Positions 59,905 to 64,000 of a DNA stretch of 64,000 nucleotides are shown here, piece after piece. The stretch lies in the NCBI GenBank assembly GCA_044371005.1, contig JBILUL010000002.1, positions 31,195-95,194 of the forward strand, written 5' to 3'. The translations under genes were made by a program, and so were the position numbers. The notes beneath the pieces were generated by a model that worked only from the letters and a program-made list of their open reading frames with translations, made no database searches and was not told where the DNA came from. The stretch's first letter is position 1; each line of letters opens with the position of its first letter. The DNA is from UBA2402 sp044371005 (lineage in GTDB: Bacteria; Planctomycetota; Phycisphaerae; Phycisphaerales; UBA1924).

Positions 59905-61269
59905 TTAGCGGCCCAGATCGGCGGCGACCGCCTTGCCGAGCACCTGCATCGGCGAATAGGTCCCTTCCAGAATCGTCTTGGCATCGGCCTTGAGCCACCC
60001 GCCCAGGATACCGGCGTAGACAGTTCGGAAGTCGATCTTGAACTTGAGGTCGCCGTCGTCCAGATCCTTGAGGGAGGGGTGTTCGCCGATGACGCCCTTG
60101 CGGACCATGGGGCCGCAGAGGAAGAGCGGGGCGGCGGTGCCGTGGTCGGTGCCGCCGCTGGCGTTCTGGCCGACGCGCCGGCCGAACTCGGAGAACGACA
60201 TCGTCATCACGCGGCTGTCGTTGCCCTGCTGCTTCAGATCGGCGTAGAACGACTTCATGGCCGATGCGAACTGATTGAGCAGCTGACCGTGGCGGCCCTG
60301 GGCTCCACCCTGGCCTGCGTGCGTATCGAACGAGCCGTGGGTGACGTAGTAGACTCGGGTCTTGAGGCCGGCGCGGATCATGAGCGAGACCATCGAGAGC
60401 TGGCGAGCCAGTTCCCCCTGGGGATACTGGACAAGCGGCTTCTGGCCGACGGCCTTGCGAATGAGATCGCTGGAGACCTGAGCATCGAGGGCCGTGCGAA
60501 GGAGGAAGTCGGAGTTGCGGTCGCTCTTGGTGTCGTCGCTGCCGCGGCGATTGAGGTCTTCGTAGCCAGAGCGCAGCGACTTGTGCATCTCCGCGGCGGA
60601 CCACTTGAAGAGTTCCGATGATTCAAACGACACTGGCTTGATCGCGCGTCCCTGCATCGAGAGGGGTGCGGCGCGACCGATGGCGATGCCCGGAGGTCCC
60701 GCAACGCCTTCCGAGGCGGGCTTGCCGTCGGCTGATTCCTTGGTGCCGCTTTCACCTTTGCCGAACCCGCAGCATTCTGCATCGAAGTAGCGACCCAGCC
60801 AACCGTCGCCCGTGGCGGTGGTATCGGCGGTATGCCAGATGTCCATCGACTTGAAGTGTGAGCGGTTGGGGTTGGGGTAGCCGACACCCTGCACGATGCC
60901 GACCATGCCGTCGTCGTAGAGGTCCTTGAGGCCGGTCATCTGCGGGTGCAGGCCGAGCCCATCGGTGCCGGAGAGTTTGAGTGCTTCGCCTTCCTTGATG
61001 GCGATGCCGGGTCGTGCCTTGTAGTAGGCCGGGTCACCAAAGGGCACGACGGTGTTGAGACCGTCGTTGCCGCCGCCGAGTTGCACAACGACGAGAATGT
61101 GCTCATCTGGGACGCCAGGAATGCTGGTCAGGCCGCCGGCCTGAGCGTGCATCGCCAGGGCCGAGCTGTTGAGGAACGCGGGGACTGATGATGCGGCGGA
61201 GGCGAGCACCAGACCACTGCGAAGAAACTCGCGGCGGGAGAAAGGCGTGATGTTCATGGCATTGCTCAT
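59905..61269 (-). CDS. DUF1501 protein with Tat signal
   Basis: 454 aa. The twin-arginine motif SRREFLRSGL lies at about 11-20, followed by a hydrophobic stretch, so the folded protein is exported. The DUF1501 core is seen in ILVVVQLGGGNDGLNTVVPFGDP, GLGLHPQMTGLKDLYDDG, GVGYPNPNRSHFKSMDIWHTA, LVQYPQGELARQLSMVSLMIRAGLKTRVYYVTHGSFDTHAGQ and MSFSEFGRRVGQNASGGTDHGTAAPLFL. The fold is in the alkaline-phosphatase/sulfatase superfamily, but the function is unknown. It lies just downstream of the DUF1800 gene (55-bp gap); the pair is widespread. Confidence 0.92.
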   Translation of the reverse strand: MSNAMNITPFSRREFLRSGLVLASAASSVPAFLNSSALAMHAQAGGLTSIPGVPDEHILVVVQLGGGNDGLNTVVPFGDPAYYKARPGIAIKEGEALKLSGTDGLGLHPQMTGLKDLYDDGMVGIVQGVGYPNPNRSHFKSMDIWHTADTTATGDGWLGRYFDAECCGFGKGESGTKESADGKPASEGVAGPPGIAIGRAAPLSMQGRAIKPVSFESSELFKWSAAEMHKSLRSGYEDLNRRGSDDTKSDRNSDFLLRTALDAQVSSDLIRKAVGQKPLVQYPQGELARQLSMVSLMIRAGLKTRVYYVTHGSFDTHAGQGGAQGRHGQLLNQFASAMKSFYADLKQQGNDSRVMTMSFSEFGRRVGQNASGGTDHGTAAPLFLCGPMVRKGVIGEHPSLKDLDDGDLKFKIDFRTVYAGILGGWLKADAKTILEGTYSPMQVLGKAVAADLGR

Positions 61270-61324
61270 CGTGGAGTCGGTTCAGAGTAGCAGGTCGGGC
61301 GGCGGTGGATGCGTTTCTTCGGAT

Positions 61325-62950
61325 TCAGCAGAGTTGATACTCGGGCATGGCTGTCGCCAGAAGTAGCATGCCGGATGCGGTTGTCTGATCGATTTTGTCA
61401 CCATTGCTCTTGAGGTAGTTGCGAAGAGCGTCGAATGCCGCGGCTGGGGTCTGGCCGAGCGTGACATGCAGGACCCGGGCAATGGCTTTCTCTGGGCTGC
61501 TCGCGGCGTCACCAAGTACGGCGAGGGCATCGAAGACTTCCGTATCGGCGGTGGCATCGAATCCCTGAGGCTTCTTGCCGCTGATGAGGAAGGCGAGCAC
61601 ATTCTGGCGGACGAAATAGGTCGAGGTATTGATCCAGGAGCGGCCGCCGTCCCATCCCTTGACGCTGGGCGGGAAGAAGATGCGCTGGCCCATGAGGTCG
61701 GTCGCATCGTTGAGGATGGAGAGGTCCCGCACTGGCGTGTTGAGTGAGCGGATGGCACCCACGATCAGTTCCACGGGGCTCTTGATGCGCTGATTGCGGA
61801 ATCGTGGTTCGTAGAAGTGCGCACTGAGGAAGAGTTTGCGGAGCAGTGGCTTGATCTGGTAGTTCGATTCGCCAAGTTGCGAGGCCATGAGTCGCAGCAC
61901 GCTCCGCTGGGCCGGGTCGAGTTCCACATCGCCGCCGCGTTCGTCGGGAGGGACATCGGCGACGAACTGGTGATAGACCTTGCGGGCGATGTATCGGGAG
62001 CAGGCCGACTGGGAGAGGATGGTGTTGACGAAATCCTCGCCATCCATCGGGCCCGTGCGGCCGAGAATGGATTTCACTCCGTTGTCATGGTTCTTGGCTT
62101 CGAACACGAACGCATCATCATCGAAGGTGTAGCCTGTGAGTGCGCGGGCTCCTTCCTTGATGTCCTTTTCCGTGTAGTTGCCCACGCCCAGCGAGAACAA
62201 CTCCATGATTTCTCTGGCGAGATTCTCATTGGGCTTGCCCTTCTTGCTGTCGTTGTTGTCGAGGTAGGCGATCATCGCAGGGTCGCGGATGATGCCCTTG
62301 AGGATGTCGGCGTAGCTGCCCGCGGCATTGGCGCGGAAGAGCTGGTTCTGCGAGAACATGTGGTAGCTGTTCTCGATCGTCCGGTAGTTGGTGGCGAACA
62401 GGCCGTGCCAGAAGAGGGTGAGCTTCTCCTCGAGAGGGCGGGGCGTCTCGATCATCCGCGTGAGCCACCACTTCTGCATCTTGCCGATCTGCACCCGATC
62501 GTTCGCCTCGCGATCCTGTCGCATCTTGCGCAGTTCCGCGAGCTTGTCCTCATCCTGGGCTCGTTGCGCCGCGCGGTACATCTCGCGTTCATCGCGGCTC
62601 GGTGGCCGCATGATGTTGCGGTCAAAATCATCCGCCGAGATCTTCTCGCCGGGGACCTTCTCGAAGTTCAGGATGTGATCGACGGATTTCTCAAGGCCCC
62701 ACCGGACCAGCAGCGAGATCTGATCGCCGGTGCCGCCGAATCCGGCACGCCAGAGCAGGTGCCGGGCATGCGCTTCGGTGAAGGCATCCTTGGGGAGTGG
62801 CTTGAGCGAGTTGGCCAGACGTGCATCGGAGCCATCATCGCTCTTCTCATTCCGCTTAAGCGTTTCCTTGGCCTGCTTTGGCACCCCATCATCCTTCGCG
62901 GAGGAGGGCTTCGAATCGGTCGATCCCGGCTGGTTCAGGAAGCTGAGCAT
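61325..62950 (-). CDS. DUF1800 family protein
   Basis: 541 aa. Family blocks: EAHARHLLWRAGFGGTGDQISLL, MQKWWLTRMIETPRPLEEKLTLFWHGLFATNY, FRANAAGSYADILKGIIRDPAMIAYLDN, NLAREIMELFSLGVGNYTEKDIKEGARALTGYTFDDD, LLRKLFLSAHFYEPRFRNQRIKSPVELIVG and MGQRIFFPPSVKGWDGGRSWINTSTY. The N-terminal ~50 residues are a charged linker with no signal peptide. Function unknown; it is paired with the exported DUF1501 protein encoded next. Confidence 0.92.
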   Translation of the reverse strand: MLSFLNQPGSTDSKPSSAKDDGVPKQAKETLKRNEKSDDGSDARLANSLKPLPKDAFTEAHARHLLWRAGFGGTGDQISLLVRWGLEKSVDHILNFEKVPGEKISADDFDRNIMRPPSRDEREMYRAAQRAQDEDKLAELRKMRQDREANDRVQIGKMQKWWLTRMIETPRPLEEKLTLFWHGLFATNYRTIENSYHMFSQNQLFRANAAGSYADILKGIIRDPAMIAYLDNNDSKKGKPNENLAREIMELFSLGVGNYTEKDIKEGARALTGYTFDDDAFVFEAKNHDNGVKSILGRTGPMDGEDFVNTILSQSACSRYIARKVYHQFVADVPPDERGGDVELDPAQRSVLRLMASQLGESNYQIKPLLRKLFLSAHFYEPRFRNQRIKSPVELIVGAIRSLNTPVRDLSILNDATDLMGQRIFFPPSVKGWDGGRSWINTSTYFVRQNVLAFLISGKKPQGFDATADTEVFDALAVLGDAASSPEKAIARVLHVTLGQTPAAAFDALRNYLKSNGDKIDQTTASGMLLLATAMPEYQLC

Positions 62951-63270
62951 GGTTGGATTCCAGAAATGCTTGACGGCGCTGTCCGCACTCGGCTTGGGTC
63001 ACCAATGGTCTACCCGGCCCGTACCCAAACGTTACGCCCCGTCCGGGATTGCAACGTTTTTGACTCCGCTGGCAAGTATCGGGCCTATTGCACCCATAAT
63101 GGGGTGAAATTGTTGTCAAATTTCACCCTGAGCCGCTTCGCGAGGGGTACGCTGGGGCATCCAAGGCATTGTGCGCTCCCTTGGTGCTTGGTCTGGGCGT
63201 TCGTCCCGCCCGGTCTTCTGGACATTCGTGCGTCAGGCGTTCGTGGAAACTCGCGGCAGGAGTACTCCTC
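62951..63270. other. Intergenic region with a 10-bp inverted repeat
   Basis: About 320 bp upstream of the DUF1800 gene. GGGTGAAATT (63102-63111) pairs perfectly with AATTTCACCC (63119-63128) across a 7-nt loop. It could be an operator for the DUF1800-DUF1501 operon or a hairpin in a leader. A short run CCCATAATGGGG (63093-63104) just before it is also palindromic. Confidence 0.5.
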
Positions 63271-63498
63271 ATGCAGATTTTCAACGGTGGTCGTCCTGGT
63301 TCGTTCCGGATCGTCGCCCGCCCCGCGGCCGATGGCGTCATGCCCATCGAGGATGATGCCGAGCACGCCGAACTTCCCCCATCCCGAGGCGGCATCTCCA
63401 TCTCGGCGACCCGCGATCCGGTCGTTCTGCCCGCCGTCGTGTCTGATCAGGCACGCATGGCGTGCCCACGCTTTCGCAATCTCGATCGCGATGAGTGA
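63271..63498 (+). CDS. Possible small hypothetical protein
   Basis: 75 aa from MQIFNGGRPGSFRIVARPA. It is preceded by GGCAGGAG at about 63256-63263, a plausible ribosome site, and has an ordinary composition, but no family was recognised. It could be a chance frame. Confidence 0.35.
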   Translation: MQIFNGGRPGSFRIVARPAADGVMPIEDDAEHAELPPSRGGISISATRDPVVLPAVVSDQARMACPRFRNLDRDE

Positions 63499-63635
63499 AC
63501 GCCGGCCAGTGTCGGAATTCAGTCGCGGCGCAATGCCCCCGACGCGGCACGTCGCGTGAGGGCCCTACGCAAGGCTGGCTGACTGCCCCCGATCGATGAA
63601 TGCCGCAGAACCAGTGGCTTCTCAAGCACGCGGCA

Positions 63636-64000
63636 TCACTTCGTCGCGAGCACATCCGGCCGGAAGAGCTTGGTATCCAGTGCCCACTGCTTCTCGGTGA
63701 AGTTTCCGCCCGAATCGAACGTGGATGCTCGATCAGGCCGTGCCGCGGCGAGGGCCATGGTGGTCTTCGCATCGACGTTGTCGAGCATGGACACGAGGAT
63801 TGCCTCGGGCGTGGCCGGGATCTTCGCCGCGCCGTACTCGGGGATGCCGTGGTGCGAGAGGATGATGTGCTGCAGCACCGTGAGGGCCCCGGCAGGCAGG
63901 CGGATGCCGTGCTCGCGCATCAGCGTGTGTGCCTTCTCCTGAATCATGAGCGCGCCCTCGACGATGTGGCCGATGAGTTCGCCCCGATCGCTGTAGGAGA
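63636..64000 (-). CDS. YhaM-like 3'-5' exoribonuclease/HD-domain protein, C-terminal part (5' end outside window)
   Basis: Frame open to the window end. Visible residues include SYSDRGELIGHIVEGALMI, VLQHIILSHHGIPEYGAAKIPATPEAILVSMLDNVDAKT and the terminal LFRPDVLATK. The conserved GxLIGHI, ILSHHG and DNxDAK blocks match the HD phosphohydrolase domain of YhaM/CBF1-type exoribonucleases. About 120 residues of a usual ~310 are seen; the N-terminal OB-fold would lie beyond 64000. Confidence 0.85.
   Translation of the reverse strand, partial: SYSDRGELIGHIVEGALMIQEKAHTLMREHGIRLPAGALTVLQHIILSHHGIPEYGAAKIPATPEAILVSMLDNVDAKTTMALAAARPDRASTFDSGGNFTEKQWALDTKLFRPDVLATK

Noticed and set aside
1..64000. 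CRISPR arrays and rRNA genes
   Set aside because: No regularly spaced direct repeats of 25-40 bp and no conserved rRNA segments were seen.

Overview
This 64 kb, GC-rich window looks like chromosomal DNA of a planctomycete, most likely class Phycisphaerae. The evidence is two secreted proteins ending in 'GC-type' dockerin repeats (NxDGGVDGGD...WEAGGC), an RRAFTLIELL pseudopilin, an LESRxMLSA export-like motif, a DUF1501/DUF1800 pair, a formylglycine-type sulfatase and a complete Bat operon. kdsA implies a Kdo-containing envelope. There is one tRNA, no rRNA and no CRISPR array. All calls come from reading the sequence; no searches were run.

Layout. 1-6050: one-carbon/formate module with the 3' end of fhs (formate-tetrahydrofolate ligase), a structured leader, an NAD-linked molybdenum formate dehydrogenase (NuoEF-type beta and NuoG-like alpha subunits), and fdhD on the other strand. 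6108-11514: sulfatase, uvrA, and an OmpA-like lipoprotein. 11684-15475 (minus): conserved hypothetical, xseA, xseB, prepilin peptidase. 15852-23823: housekeeping and hypothetical genes including aat, a pseudopilin with a coupled small membrane protein, kdsA, rpmA and a GNAT acetyltransferase. 23824-26065: dnaA preceded by a probable origin region with a perfect DnaA box. 26176-30829: ABC exporter pair and a hybrid histidine kinase. 31095-33161: secreted fibronectin/calpain-type protease. 33278-42358 (minus): moxR, DUF58, a BatD-like protein, batA, a batB-batC fusion, batD and batE, nearly all overlapping. 42808-44901: large dockerin protein.

45553-53163 (minus) looks like an inserted accessory island: a DUF6361 protein, a phospholipase-D-like nuclease and a large SNF2-type helicase, coupled by start/stop overlaps, with a small extra gene downstream. 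It lies between the two dockerin genes and next to a tRNA-Val gene. It resembles an anti-phage or DNA-restriction cassette and is the best candidate for an under-described system here. 54515-64000: second dockerin protein, GH38 alpha-mannosidase, BtpA-family protein, DUF1501 and DUF1800 proteins, and the 3' part of a YhaM-like HD exoribonuclease.

A genome-scale signal also stands out. The palindrome GCCGCGGC recurs about 45 times in the window, several-fold above a composition-based estimate, but is absent from about 41.0 to 53.9 kb, which contains the defence-like island.
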